Shown: positions 31,809-43,253, counted from the first letter of the stretch. The stretch: 64,000 nt of DNA from Pseudozyma flocculosa PF-1 (GCF_000417875.1 NW_006920869.1:224584-288583); one strand, 5' to 3'. The notes: a model not told the origin generated them from the sequence alone. A program made the numbers and translations.

Positions 31809-33153
31809 CTACTTGGGCGTGAGGACGATCTCGAACCTCTTGCCCTTGGATTCTTCGGTGACCTCGATGGTGATGAGGCCGGCCTCGGCATCGTCCGATG
31901 CCTTGGCGACCGAGCTGTCGGGGCCCTCGATCGACACATTGACTCCCGAAGCGTAGAGGCGCTTGTTGTCGTACTTGATCTGGAAGCTGTCCGAGCCCTC
32001 GCCTGTGGGAGTCGAGAATCCGAGAGGACGAGCACAGCAGGCAAAGGATCAGCTACAACTCTTCAATGCACGACGGAGCCGTCACGCTGCGCTCGGCCAG
32101 ACTCACCAATGTAGTAGCCGGTCCACTTCTTGGCGCCGCTGGTCGCGTCGGTGCCGTCACCGTCCTCGTACTTGGCGTGGAGCATCGACGTCTTGTTCCG
32201 CTGCTGGCCAGAGGCGAGGATCTCGTGGGGGGCGTGGCCGTAGGTGTAGAAGGTGTCGCGGACACTGCCGACGCACATGGGCGTCTCGGTGGCGATCATC
32301 GAGACGACCGAGGTCGGGATCGAGCCTGTCGATGGGCGCGAGCAGTGTGCAAGAGAGCCAGTCAGTGGGACGTCCATCTGCTTGCTAGGAGGGTTGCATC
32401 CCTCCCCGTCGCCCGCCAAGGCTGTCATCGGGGGAGGCGATGGCACATCTGCACTCACCGTTCAGGTGTACCTTGACGACGTACTCGACCTTGGTGTTGC
32501 TGCCCTCCTTCGTGAGCTTCCACGCGCTCACCTCGAGCGTGGCGCGGGTCCGGCTCTTGGAGTACGAGGCGTCCTCGCTGACGTACTGGTCGGCCGAGGT
32601 CGAGGTCTGGACAATAATGATCTCGTCGCCGTCGTTGTTGATGAGGTTCTCCTGGAGGCCGACAATGTCGCGCGCCCACACAAAGTACGACGGCGACTTC
32701 ATGACGCTATAGAACATAAAGCTCTGCGGTCCGTAACGCTCCAGCGCTGCAAAAGGTCGAGGGTCCACGGCGTGCGGGTCAGCGTCGAACGCACCGGCCA
32801 GACGAGCTCAGGATCGACGACGAGGCGTGCAGACACTACTCACACTCTCCGAAGTCGAAGCGGCCGTCCCACCTCTTCCTGAAGCCGGGGATCTGGACGA
32901 CGGAGAAGACCTGGAAGGGCGTGGCATTCTCGACGATGGTCTCGCCCTTGACCGTGGGGACGTCGTAGGCGTTCTCCGGGTTCGTCTTGCGGTAGAGCTT
33001 GACGCCTTCCTTCTCGCCGGCGTCTTCCCAGTTCGAGGCCGGGTCGTTCTCGGTCTGGAACTGCTTGAGCGCCTTGTCGAGCGTCTCGCGGTGTGCGGCG
33101 GAGAGCTCGAGGTAGTCGGCCTGCTCGGTCACGTCGGGGATGTGAATCGACAT
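31809..33153 (-). CDS. START-domain (StAR-related lipid transfer) protein
   Basis: Exons: 33153-32844, 32746-32459, 32325-32107, 32002-31809; introns 97, 133 and 104 nt; 336 residues. All donors are GTGAGT, and each junction keeps phase 1. The protein fits a START domain across about residues 25-235: NWEDAGEKEGVKLYRKT, the PTVKGETIV beta strand, IPGFRKRWDG, then YVVKVHLNG-SIPTSVVSMI at the C-terminal helix. START domains bind a lipid in a central cavity; the ligand here is unknown. There is no signal peptide or transmembrane helix, so it is probably cytosolic. The C-terminal ~100 residues (FYTYGHAPHEIL onward, ending FEIVLTPK) look like a second beta-rich domain. Confidence 0.75.
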
Positions 33154-33914
33154 TGTTGCGATGGAGTAGCGCTGGCTGTGAGGGAAACGGTCGAAATCGA
33201 GCGACGGGGTATGGATGGAGGAGCAAAAAGGGGGCCGAGGGCGATGATGGTGGTCGGACGTCAAACCCGTCTTCAAGGCAGGTGCGGCCAAAAGAAGTTG
33301 AGCACCGGCCTGCGGCTCTCGAAGAGAAGAGGGACGCATGGAGCCGCGCTGCCCAGCTAGCATATCCGCTCGAGCTAAGACGCAGGCGGCAGGACCCAGC
33401 ATACAGCGGCGGCTGGCAGGCGGACCTGCCGCCCTCCTGGCGATGTCGGCAAGCAGGCGGGGTCGCGGGGTCGAAACAGCCAAAGTGGTCAGCCTGCAGG
33501 GGCCCCAAGGCAAGCAAGCCTTCCTCGTCGATCCGCCTTTGCACATGAAAGCTGCCGACTGAAAAGCGTGCCCGATTCAAAATAATCGGGGGGTCACCCA
33601 AAAATTCGGATTGCGGGTAAGACGGACAGCTTTTTGCACCCCGGCAGTCAGCCAGCCAGACGGCCAGCCAGCGGGATGGACCCAGCTCGAGGGCTGCAGG
33701 GACCGCCTCGACAGGCCAGCTGGAACGATTTTGGGGAGCACCCTTTGCTAAAGCGCTCAACTTGCCCGCCCACCACATCGTCCTGTTGCGCCGAAGCTGC
33801 CTACATCGACCGACGCACCACCCTATCACGGCGAGGCGGATCCGGTCTAGCGTGCTAGCGAGGAGTCAACGAGGGGCGTCGAGCCACGAAGCCTTGCTTG
33901 CGCCGACACACACA
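33154..33914. promoter_or_regulatory. Divergent promoter region (START gene / sulfhydryl oxidase gene)
   Basis: 760 bp between divergent starts. No coding exon seen. An AT-rich patch (about 33575-33612) is the only notable composition change. Confidence 0.45.
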
Positions 33915-35066
33915 ATGCTGTCCCGCTTCGTCCAGCTGTTTCTGCTGGCGTCAATGATCCTTTTGATCCCTTCGCTCCTCTACCTCAGCCACGGCCCATC
34001 GAACACCTACCTCGATCCCAAGACCGGCCTCGCCTATTCCTCCGACTCGATCCGTCCCGACGTCAACCCGCTCTCGAACTCGAACCCGCTGGCGCAGACC
34101 TCGCAGGGCGATGGCGTCGATGCGCAGCAGGCGCACAAGTGGTCCGGCTGGACCTGGAGCGGCGTCAACAGCGATGTGATCAAGAAGCCTGTTGAGAAGT
34201 TCGAAGGCACCTGGAAAGGCTGGATGGACGCTTGGAAGAGCAGCGGCAGGGAGACCTCACCACTGGTGCAGTCGAGCACCACCGACGGCTCCGGGGCCGC
34301 AAAGGCGGCGGTGGCGGGGTCGGCGGACGATGCAAAGGTCAAGAGCCCTTCGAAGCAGACGGAAGAGCGCATCGACGGCATCATCATGCCAAAGATGGGC
34401 AACGCGACCGCAAAGTAAGTTTGGGCTGGAGGTCCACGTCAATGAGAGTGAGGACAAGTCCGGGATAGCTGACACTCTTGGCCGCTGGCTGCTCCTCTCA
34501 CTCACCCACTCCGCCGCCGCAGAGCCGCGCTAGGCCGATCGACATGGCACTTTCTACACACCATGACGCTGCGCTTCCCGGACAAGCCGACAAAGGAACA
34601 GCGAAAGACGCTGCAGACGTTTTTCGAAAATTTTGCGCTGCTCTACCCGTGTGGCGACTGCGCGCGGCACTTCCAGGCGCTGATCAAGGAGTTGCCGCCA
34701 CAGACGGGCTCGCGGATGAACTCGGCACTCTGGCTCTGCACCGTGCACAACAAGGTCAACGAGCGGCTGGGCAAGCCCGAGTTTCCCTGCGACAAGCTCG
34801 ACGAGAGCTACGACTGCGGTTGCGGCGACGATCCAAAGGCCTCGGCGGGCGGCACGGCACCGGCCGCAACCTCGACCGCGCCGGCCGCGGCCAAGTCGAC
34901 GCCGAGCCTGAGGCCCTTCAATCTTGCTCAAAAGCAGCGCCTCGAGGATGGCGTCAGGGCGCTCGGCAGGAGGGCGTTGGAGTTTGGCAGCGTCGGATCG
35001 ATGGACGAAGGGGCGCAGCATTTGGCCAGACGCATGACGGACGAGTGCCTTTGCAGGGTGCGGTGA
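33915..35066 (+). CDS. FAD-linked sulfhydryl oxidase, ER/membrane Erv2-like
   Basis: Exon 1 33915-34414, intron 108 nt (GTAAGT to CAG), exon 2 34523-35066; 347 residues. An N-terminal hydrophobic segment (FVQLFLLASMILLIPSLLYL) is a signal anchor. A ~130-residue Ser/Gly-rich linker follows. The Erv/ALR domain starts at the splice: LGRSTWHFLHTMTLRFPD, FFENFALLYPCGDCARHF with the redox CxxC, then WLCTVHNKVNERLGKPEFPC. These give the FAD-binding W, H and N residues and the structural cysteine. It should oxidise thiols with oxygen, feeding disulfides to ER protein disulfide isomerase; the signal anchor favours Erv2 over mitochondrial Erv1. The C-terminal ~90 residues after DCGCGDD are Ala/Ser-rich and unconserved. 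Confidence 0.9.
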
Positions 35067-35486
35067 TGGGCCGGTCGCTCGGTGCCGCGGCCACGAGGTG
35101 TGTTCGTTGGCGTTCTGTTCGCCGTTGATGTCGAGGAGCGCCATTTGCCCAAGCGTCGACGGCCGGGTATCGTAATGGGATTCGCAGCCAGCGCAGGATC
35201 GAATCGAGCTTGTCCGCTGTCGCTGCTAGGCATGTCTGGGGCGAGCCCTAGCCTGACGGGGAGCAAGGCGGGGCAGCCTTGGTAACACATAGTCGACGCC
35301 ACCTGTGCTCGTCGACCTACAGCCTCACAGCGTGTGGCAAGTAGCGTCGGATCCGCAGCCCAGCAGGCAGGCAAGGATGAGCCCTTACCCCGCAATCTGA
35401 ATCTCGAGGCGGCGGCAGCAGCAGGCAAGCAAGGCAGGGCAGCCAGGCAGCTGTGCGGAAATTCCCATCATCGTCCGTCAAGCTAA

Positions 35487-35532
<46 letters not shown>

Positions 35533-36110
35533 CGCTTGAATCCAAAACTCCGCCTGCGTGCTTGTTGCGCCAACGGGGGAGGGAGAGGCCCTGGCTCGAG
35601 GCGCCGCTGCTCGCTTGGCCCCGTTCTCGCCTGGCCTGGCCTGGTTTAGCAGCCGCCGCCTCTCTTTGTGGCTCTCGCCCTGGGCTGCCTACTACTCTGC
35701 CTCTTTCTCTCTCGGGTGCAGGGCCAGGGCCATTCACGCCAGACTTCATCGAGGATCGACCCGAAGAGAGGGCAGAGGCCAGGGTGGTGTGGCCTGGCCA
35801 GGCACCCCCCGCAGCCCTCTCCGGTCGCCGCCGCCGCCATCATCACCGTCACCATCTCCGTCTCCATCACCACCTGCCTCCTCCCCTCTCCTTCTCGTCA
35901 CTGCCTGCTCTCCTGCCCCTCGATACCCGCACTCTCCTCGCTGTCCGCCGTCGCGTGCTTGTCACCGCTCCATTGGACTCTCGACGCGCTCAAAGCAGCC
36001 ACCTTCTCTCCTTTCCCCTCGCCCCGTCGCGCGACTAGTCAGAACCGACCTCTTTGACTCTGCATCTGCCCATCCAACAGCGCCTTGTCCTTCCACAACC
36101 TTTGGAATCG
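35067..36110. other. 1.04 kb intergenic stretch with a CTG repeat
   Basis: Contains (CTG)14 and a pyrimidine-rich segment (about 35800-36060), typical of a fungal promoter just upstream of a highly expressed gene start. No gene recognised. Confidence 0.5.
35488..35529. repeat. (CTG)14 trinucleotide microsatellite
   Basis: Fourteen uninterrupted CTG units in non-coding DNA upstream of the small GPI-like protein gene. Confidence 0.95.
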
Positions 36111-36725
36111 ATGATGATGCCGACACGCTCCCTCCTCGGCGCCAAGGCAGCGCTCTCTCTCGTCCTGCTCGTCGCCTCGCTTGTCGCCCACGTCTCGGCG
36201 CAGCAGGAATCGTCGCGCTCCGTCGACCCTCTGAACGGCAGCACCCTCCCCACCAACATTTTCACCCCCGCCCAGACCTTCACTCCCGTCACCACATTCG
36301 CCCAGGCCACTGGCGGTCAGCAGACGGTCCTCACCGGCGTCGGCCCCTCGGTCGACCCGGGCACCGCCCTCTTCACCTACACCCGGCCCACCGCCTCGGT
36401 CGCTCCCACGCCCAACGACGCTCTCAGCGCTTCTCTGGCCTCCTCGGGATACCCCACCGCGACAGACGCAAGGAACCTCGCTCCTAGCCCCAACAATCTT
36501 CAGGTGAGTGGATCGCAGCCAGGTGTTCAGCCGCATCGCAGCGCCTCGGATGCCATCCACCCGCTGACATCCATATAAAACCGGTCATGCACCTTGCCGC
36601 GCTGGCCCCTTCCGTGACAATGAAACCGCCCATAGATCGCCGACGACGCCGTGCGGACCGGCGCCTCGCTCTTTGCTCTGGCTGCTAGCGCGGCGGTCGG
36701 GGCGCTCCTCGTCTTCGGTCTCTAG
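36111..36725 (+). CDS. Small secreted Thr/Ser/Pro-rich protein with GPI-anchor-like C-terminus
   Basis: Exon 1 36111-36503, intron 132 nt (GTGAGT to TAG), exon 2 36636-36725; 160 residues. The signal peptide ends about VAHVSAQQ. The middle is Thr/Pro/Ser-rich (NIFTPAQTFTPVTTFAQATG) with little secondary structure, suited to O-glycosylation. After the splice the protein reads IADDAVRTGASLFALAASAA and ends in a hydrophobic stretch (VGALLVFGL), a typical GPI-attachment signal. It is probably a plasma-membrane or wall protein. I know no family. Three ATG codons in a row start the frame; the first is used. A pyrimidine-rich upstream leader fits high expression. Confidence 0.72.
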
Positions 36726-37308
36726 TGGCGGCGCATCCGACGGACCTCTCCTAGCTCCTCTCCCTTCCTCGCACCCATCTCAACATCACGCTCGTTTTCC
36801 CCTACCTCTGCCTCTGTCGCGCCCGCTCCCTTGCCCACTTGGCCCTTGCCTGCCAGTCCCTCTGTTTCTGTTGTATACCCTCCTGCCTTGCTCTTCGTAC
36901 TCGATGTCATCTTTGCTGAATCGGCTCCTTCTGCCGTCGGGGCGCGCTTTCGAGGCGGAGTACCATCTCTGTCTGTCCTGATCGCTTCAGTGTGGCAAGG
37001 AGCCGAATTCCCATGGCCATCGACGAGATCATGATGGCATGCGTACCTGGCAGCAGAGGCGCTGCTTCTAGCACCGCCGACTCAGCCTTGATGGCAGGCT
37101 GGGTGGTCAGACAGCCTCGCTGCGGTCCGTCGCCTTCGGGACATGCGAACAACGCTACCACGATGACCGAGGTAGATCGAGCTCCCTCATGCTTTGCCTT
37201 GCCATGCGTCGGGAAGCCGTAGAAGTACATCATTGGATACGATAGCCGGCGAACGTGCTAGCCCAAGTCCCTAGAGCGAGCCGTCTGAACCGGGCGCGCC
37301 CGTCGCTT
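36726..37308. other. Convergent intergenic stretch
   Basis: 583 bp between the 3' ends of the GPI-like gene and the PET191 gene. Nothing recognisable. Confidence 0.45.
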
Positions 37309-37769
37309 TCATTCCGCCACGCCGCTCTCGACGGTACTCGTGCCGCCGGGTGGCGTATTCCCCGATGCAGCGGGCGGAGCGTTTCCTCTGAACCTCTTGC
37401 GCATATCGAGCTGCGATTGAGCAGGCGTATGGAGCAAGAAGCAGGCTAAGTCAGCGTGTGCCCGACCTACGCCACAAACAAGACGGTTAGCGAGGAGCGG
37501 CAGGACGTACCATGCCGCGCCTGCACTCGACGAAGCTCTTGTAGAGGTGCTGGCACTCGATGGGCAGCTCTGCCATGTGGTGCTGCAGGCAGTCTTGCGC
37601 GCTCCGCTTGTCGACCAGGAAGCAGTCAGTCTTGAGGACGCACGCTGCCAGGTCCTGACGGATGTGTTGGCACTGTCCGGCGTCGACGAGCGGGACAAGG
37701 AACATGTCAGCGCGGCGTGGCGTGGGGAGAGCAGAGATGGCGCAGCGAGGCACTCACTGAGCCGACCAT
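37309..37769 (-). CDS. PET191: Cytochrome c oxidase assembly factor Pet191 (COA5)
   Basis: Exons: 37769-37758 (12 nt, coding MVGS), 37672-37511, 37410-37309; introns 85 and 100 nt; 91 residues. The protein has the Pet191 arrangement: CQHIRQDLAACVLKTDC (a CX9C motif), then CLQHHMAELPIECQHLYKSF ending in VECRRGM, and LDMRKRFRGNAP at the position of the conserved MTKRFRGN. Pet191 is an intermembrane-space twin-cysteine protein needed to assemble cytochrome oxidase. The four-codon first exon was chosen because it supplies a start in phase with GTGAGT directly after it and gives an N-terminus of normal length. The C-terminus is a short unconserved Gly/Thr-rich tail. Confidence 0.87.
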
Positions 37770-38095
37770 GTTGTGCGATGCTGTGGGTTGCAATGGAAAG
37801 CGGTTGACTGCGATCAGGAGGCAGGGCGAGGTGTGGCCGAAGTGATGGACAGCGAGGAGGATCGTGTGTGGTCAGCATCGAAAGGCGAAAAGGCGCCGAG
37901 GGGGGCACCGAGGCCAAGGTGGAGAAAGAGGCGAGCGGCAACGCCCCGACTTCCGAAACCTCGGCCAGGAAGAAAGTTGGGGGCCCTCGAGCTCCTGCAT
38001 CCTCCCCTCCTTCGTCTCTGCCCTCACTTGCCATCACGACCACGCAACGACGACCTGATCGGCCAGTCGCTCCCGGCCTGAGCTGACTGCCTACG
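37770..38095. promoter_or_regulatory. Bidirectional promoter (PET191 / methyltransferase)
   Basis: 326 bp between divergent starts. No motif could be assigned. Confidence 0.45.
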
Positions 38096-39568
38096 ATGGC
38101 CTCTTCGACCGATCTATCGGCTCTGGCCGATCCGACACGCCGCCTGCCCCCACTACGCTCCGAGCCCTCGGCAGTGCCGCTCTTCACCGCCCTCTGCCAC
38201 CTGTCGGAGCTCTACTCTCCCCACTCGCTCACCCCTTCGGAGCGACGAACGCTCGCTTCGCTATCCAACCCATCGTCGGAAGGTACCGACTATCGGGATA
38301 CGGAAGCATGGCAGGACGCTCTGGACAGCGCGAGGGTCGACGCGAGCGAACAGCGCTACGCCATGTCCTGGCTCACCCGCCTCATCGCTACCGGTCTACC
38401 CTGGATCGACGCCGAAGAACACCATGGTAGCCAGATCGATGCCGAGACACTTCTGGATCTAGCTGGAAGGGTGCTGGGGGGACAGGCCGGTCTGGAAGAG
38501 GCGGGCGCCATCACGAGGGACTTCTACTTTCCCCTCGAACGATCCGTCATCGAGATGCAGGCCTCGAGCAGCAGCCTCGGTGCGGTGCACATCCACATGC
38601 GCGACGAGAGCCTGCCTCCATCAGAAAGCAAGCCCCGACATCGTCTAGAAGGAGAAGGCGGAGAGATCACGACGAACGGCGACGACGATGGGGAAGAAAC
38701 CTCGAAGAACGCCGCGGCGGCCGTGGGCGTGCAGACGTGGGCGGCCGCCGTCATCCTGGGCGACATGTTTCTGCGGCGTCCCGACCTCTTCCATGCCGAT
38801 TTTGTCTCCCTCGTTGATCCACCCTCCTCTGGGAATGAAGGCGCTGCCGCTCAGCAGCGACAGCGACAGCAGCGACGACGAGGCAAGATGCGGATCCACG
38901 AGCTGGGCGCCGGTACGGGCCTGGTGGGCATGGCAGCCGCCAAAGGCCTGCAAAACCGCCGCTGGCCCGCCACCGTGACAATGAGCGACTTCCACGACCA
39001 GGTTCTCGATAACCTCCGCTTCAACCTCGAGCAGAACTTTGGCACGGCGGCGTTGGCATCGGCATCGCAAGATGATGTGGTTGATGTCCGAGTCGAAAAG
39101 GTAGACTGGTCGGTGCTTCACCAACGGCGTCTTGCGCCCTCTGCCGCCACGGCTGCAGACGAGGGAGCAGAGGGGCGGTCGCACCTGCTTCTCCTGGCCG
39201 ACGTCATCTACGATCCGCAGCACGCCACCTGGCTCAAGTCGAGCATCGAGACGCTCCTCCTCCGTCCCCACGAGGAGGAGGGGGAGGTGGAGCAAGACGA
39301 GGACCGGGCTGGGTCTACAGGAGCGCGAGGCAAGAGCGGCCGGTCGAGGGCGCACATTCTCATCGCGCTACGCACAAGCGGCAAGTTCGAGGGGCTGCAC
39401 AAGACGGTGGAAGAGGTGTTTGGTCGTCTCGATTCAGATCGACCTCCGGGTGGCGACGGGTTGCAGTTGCGGATCCTAAAGGTTACAGAGTTGCAGAAGC
39501 GGCAGAGGCTGGGGAGGGACGATGAGCAGGGGTATCTATGGTTTGAGATCGGCTGGATCGCTGTCTAG
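38096..39568 (+). CDS. Family-16 SAM methyltransferase (EEF2KMT/METTL21-like)
   Basis: Single exon, 490 residues. Motif I is IHELGAGTGLVGMAAAKGL; the post-I acidic site is in TMSDFHDQVLDNLRFNLEQ; and LLLLADVIYDPQHA carries the D-V-x-Y/F-D motif of the Methyltransf_16 group. The N-terminal helical extension (about residues 20-190) matches the FAM86/EEF2KMT style. The product is likely a protein-lysine methyltransferase, possibly of elongation factor 2 (Efm3-like), inferred from architecture only. Acidic low-complexity inserts lie near residues 190-205 and 395-410. Its stop codon is about 68 bp from the convergent GUF1 stop. Confidence 0.8.
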   Translation: MASSTDLSALADPTRRLPPLRSEPSAVPLFTALCHLSELYSPHSLTPSERRTLASLSNPSSEGTDYRDTEAWQDALDSARVDASEQRYAMSWLTRLIATGLPWIDAEEHHGSQIDAETLLDLAGRVLGGQAGLEEAGAITRDFYFPLERSVIEMQASSSSLGAVHIHMRDESLPPSESKPRHRLEGEGGEITTNGDDDGEETSKNAAAAVGVQTWAAAVILGDMFLRRPDLFHADFVSLVDPPSSGNEGAAAQQRQRQQRRRGKMRIHELGAGTGLVGMAAAKGLQNRRWPATVTMSDFHDQVLDNLRFNLEQNFGTAALASASQDDVVDVRVEKVDWSVLHQRRLAPSAATAADEGAEGRSHLLLLADVIYDPQHATWLKSSIETLLLRPHEEEGEVEQDEDRAGSTGARGKSGRSRAHILIALRTSGKFEGLHKTVEEVFGRLDSDRPPGGDGLQLRILKVTELQKRQRLGRDDEQGYLWFEIGWIAV

Positions 39569-39636
39569 ATTGGGGGCGTGCGGACGGTCGATGCAGAAGA
39601 TGGGGCGGAAGGCGAGGGCGTCGGAAGGACGCGGGG

Positions 39637-41961
39637 CTACTTGGACGACTTGGCCCTTGTATCGAGCACTTGCAAGAACCTGCGCGCAGCGGTGCAGAGG
39701 CGACCGACGGGTCAGCTTGGGTCTCCTACGTCGCCACATGTTGAATCTTCCTGGAGAAGCCAGGACGGACGCGCCACTCACTTTTCAGTCGGGATCTGCA
39801 CCTTGCCGAATCCCATCGTCTTTAGCCGCTTCTTGCCCTCCTTTTGCTTGTTGAGGTGCTTGAGCTTGCGCTCGTAGTGACCGCCGTACAGTCCGGCGGT
39901 GACGTCCTTGCGGTAGGCGCTGAGCGTCTCGCGCGCCAGCACCTTGCTGCCTCCGAAGCCGGCCTGGATGCTGACCTCAAACTGCTGGCGCGGCACGACC
40001 TCCTTGAGTTTCTTGACCCAGCTTCGCGCCGTCGAGATGGCCTTGGAGCGGTGCAGCACCATGGCGAGCGCGTCGACGGGCGCGCCGCTCACCCAGAACT
40101 GCAGCTTGACCAGATCCGACTCGGCATAGCCGTCCTCGACGTAGTCAAAGTTGGCAAAGCCCGACGAGCGCGACTTGAGCTTGTCGAAAAAGTCGCTCAC
40201 AATCTCGCCGAGCGGCAGACGGTACTTGATCTCGACCTGCTTCAGGCCTTCCTTTGCGCCGCCGTCCTTGCGCGTGTTGCTGAACTCGACCATCTGGAAG
40301 TCGAGCTGCTCGCCGCGGTGCTCCGAGCAGAGGCTCATGATCTCGCCCGTATACACCTCTGGACAGCGCACGGTGCCGAGCACCATGGGTTCGGACAGCT
40401 CGACGACCTTGGACTTGCGATCCGCATCCTCGGGGAAGTCGATGGGGTTCGAGATAATCTCCTCTCCGCGCGACGGGTCCTTCCACTGCACGCGGTATGG
40501 CACCGACGGCGACGTGACGAGGATGGCGTGGCCATACTCGTCCTCGAGCCGCTGCCGGAAGACGTCGAGGTGGAGGAGTCCGAGGAAGCCCAGCCGACAA
40601 CCTTGGCCGAGGGCCATCGACGACTCGCGCTGCACCGTGACGGAACGGTCGTTGAGCGCCAGTCGGTTGATTGCCTCCTCGAGCTTGAGAAAGTCGGTCG
40701 TCTCGACTGGGAAGATGCCGGCATAGACCATTGGCACCGTCGGTGCAAAGCCCTCGAGCGGCTCGACCTTTTCGTGCGCCAGGTGGAACGTGTCGCCGAT
40801 GAGCGCCTCGCCCATGTCCTTCATATTGGCAATAATCCAGCCGACCTGTCCCTTGCGCAGCACCTCTGTGGGCACCATCTCCGGGTGGTTGACGCCGAGA
40901 CTGAGCACCTCGTACTTCTTGCCTGTATGGCTCGATGTGATGCGGTCGCCCTTTTTGACTGCGCCATCGGCGATCGAGACGAGCGAGACGACGCCGCGGT
41001 ACTGATCGTACCAACTGTCAAAGACGAGCGCGCGGAAGCCAGGGCCCTCGCGCCCTTCCAGCTGGCCGTCCTCGGTGCCATCGGGTGCGAGTGTCCGTTC
41101 TACGAGCGCGCGAAGCACTTCGTCGACGCCCTGTCCCGTCTTGGCCGAGATCAGCAGCGGCTCCTGGCCGGGCATCGTCGTGTCGAGGCCGAGGACCTCC
41201 TCCATCTGCAGGACGCAGCGTTCCGGGTCGGCAGCGGGCAGGTCGCTCTTATTGAGCACGGGGACGATGAGCAGGTCCCGCTGCCTCGCCAGCTCAAAGA
41301 CGGTGATGGACTGCGCCTGCACGCCCTGGGTTGCGTCGACGACGAGCAAGGCGCTCTGGCACGCGCTGAGGCTGCGGCTGACCTCGTAGGAGAAGTCGAC
41401 GTGGCCGGGGCAGTCGATGAGGTTGAGGAGGTACTTGCCCGGCTTGGGACCGACCTGACCGTCGCGCGGGCCATCGTAGTGGTAGACCATGCTGACGGCC
41501 TGGGACTTTACGGTGATGCCGCGTTCGCGCTCGACCTTGAGCTTGTCGAGGACCTGCTTGTTGGCATCGTCCTTGGATATGGTGCCGGTGAGCTCGAGGA
41601 GGCGGTCTGCCAGCGTCGACTTGCCGTGATCCACGTGAGAGATGATGGAGAAGGTGCGTGGCTCGAGGCGGTCGAAGGGGATCTGGTGTGAGGGAGAGGA
41701 AGCGGACGACTTGGAGGGCGACGGTGGCGAAGGTGCGGCGGCATTCGCTGCTGCCGGTGATGATGCTCTAGTGGACGCATGTCTCTGATGCGTGGAGGGA
41801 GATCTGCGGTGGCATGGGGAGGGGCGGGAATGGCTGGCCAATGATCGAATGGCGCTGCGTTGCTGGACGAGCGGTGGCGAGGGGCGAGGTGTGGCAACGA
41901 GGCTTGCCCTGAGCAGCGCCCTCTGCGCCCACAATCTGGCAGAGGACGACGATGCGGCCAT
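39637..41961 (-). CDS. GUF1: Mitochondrial elongation factor 4 / back-translocase GUF1 (LepA)
   Basis: Exon 1 41961-39782, intron 102 nt, exon 2 39679-39637 (43 nt); 740 residues. GTPase signatures: FSIISHVDHGKSTLADRL (G1), RGITVKSQ (G2), LIDCPGHVDFSYEV (G3) and LNKSDLPAADP (G4). The LepA-specific C-terminal block GFANFDYVEDGYAESDLVKL is present, followed by YGGHYERKLKHLNKQKEGKK. The small last exon is needed to complete the conserved end: VQIPTEK-FLQVLDTRAKSSK. The N-terminal ~100 residues are Arg/Ser/Ala-rich without acidic residues, a mitochondrial presequence. An ATG at 42015 would add 18 residues; 41961 gives the cleaner presequence. Confidence 0.95.
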
Positions 41962-42503
41962 GCTTCGGTCAACGGCACGGCTTGCTTCCGACGAGATGGA
42001 TAACCAGAGGACCAAGGCAACAACGGTGGCGGAACGAGCCGAGCGGAGGCAGACGGCGAGAGAGGAGAGGCGATAGAGAGCCGGAGGTGTTGGAGAGATA
42101 GACTTGCGAGCCAGTCGAGACTCGCTTCCCTCGCAGACCGAGCAAGAAGAAATGCACAGCCTCGGGATTCGGGCTCAGGAGCCCAACCAGACGGCACAGC
42201 CCCGCCCACGCCCGCGCCAGTCTCCCTCCTGCCTGACAAGGCTGTGCGCAGGGCGGTGCTCCCCCTCCACCTTGACTTGGCCCGTCCGAGGGTCAGCTGC
42301 TTCGTGCGTGATGCAACCACGGCAAGCTTCCGTCGTGGTTGGACGTGGCCGTCCCGTATAAGAAAGTAGCCAGGGTCCGCTGGATCCTGCCCTTCCTTTC
42401 AACCACCATCCCACGGCCATCCGCCCTCTCATCACAGACGCCAAAGCTACGTACTACTCTCTTTCTCCCACAACCGCACCGCAGCCAACACCGCACGCAC
42501 GCC
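41962..42503. promoter_or_regulatory. Divergent promoter region (GUF1 / LURP-one gene)
   Basis: 542 bp. TATAAGAAA at 42357 lies about 147 nt before the LURP-one start and may be its TATA element; the CT-rich leader before that start also fits. Confidence 0.5.
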
Positions 42504-43253
42504 ATGGGTTTCCTCAGCAACCTCGCCGGAAAGGCGCCCGGCGCAGCCGCCCCGCTCGCGCCCGTGCCCCGCCCCATTGGCGTCATCCCGCACTTTACCC
42601 AGCACTCGACCCAGATCGCCCTCCAGGTGCGCGAGCAGAAGATGTCGATGAGCGGCGACGACTTTTCCGTCAAGGACGCCGTCACCGGCAACACCATGTT
42701 CAAGGTCGACGGCTCCTACTTTTCCATGCGCGACAAGAAGAACATCACCGACGCCTCGGGCAACCCGCTCTTCACCGTCAAGAAGAAGCTCATCGCCATC
42801 CACTCGACCTACGTCGGCACCTCGCCCAAGACCGACGACGTCATCTTCACCGTCAAGAGCTCCTTCAGCCTCGGCACCAAGCTCACCGCCACGTTCAAAA
42901 ACGTCGCCGGCGACGGCCAGGAGACTGAGCTTGTGCTCCGCGGCGACCTCCTCGACAGGAGCGCCGAGATCACCACAAAGGATGGCATCCCCGTCGCGCG
43001 CATCGCCAGGTCCTTTGTCAACGCGGGCGAGCTCCTCTGTGAGTTTCCGTCCCGCGCTTCGTTTCGTCCCGTGCGCCCGAGAATTGAAGGCTGACGCCAG
43101 CTCATCACGATCCTGTTGCCGCCCGATCCGCTTTCCGGTTTCCGCTCCGCAGTCGACAAGCAGACCTACGTCCTCACGGTGGCCCCCGGCGTCGATGCCG
43201 CCCTGCTGCTCGCCATTTGCATCTGCCTCGACGAGAAGGCCAACGAAAAGTAG
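42504..43253 (+). CDS. LURP-one-related (Tubby-like barrel) protein
   Basis: Exon 1 42504-43038, intron 114 nt (GTGAGT to CAG), exon 2 43153-43253; 211 residues. The sequence has the LOR/DUF567 pattern: IALQVREQKMSMSGDDFSVK, DAVTGNTMFKVDG, FSMRDKKNITDASGNPLFTV, and after the splice DKQTYVLTVAPGVDAALLLA, the hydrophobic helix that fills the barrel. It ends CICLDEKANEK, as usual for the family. LOR proteins resemble phospholipid scramblase and Tubby domains and probably bind lipids or membranes; no enzymatic role is known. It has very strong codon bias toward C/G third positions, suggesting high expression. No signal peptide. Confidence 0.85.

Noticed and set aside
39844..41691. 615-codon open frame on the plus strand
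   Set aside because: Exactly antisense to GUF1, whose GTPase motifs are unmistakable; the frame is a GC-rich codon-usage shadow.
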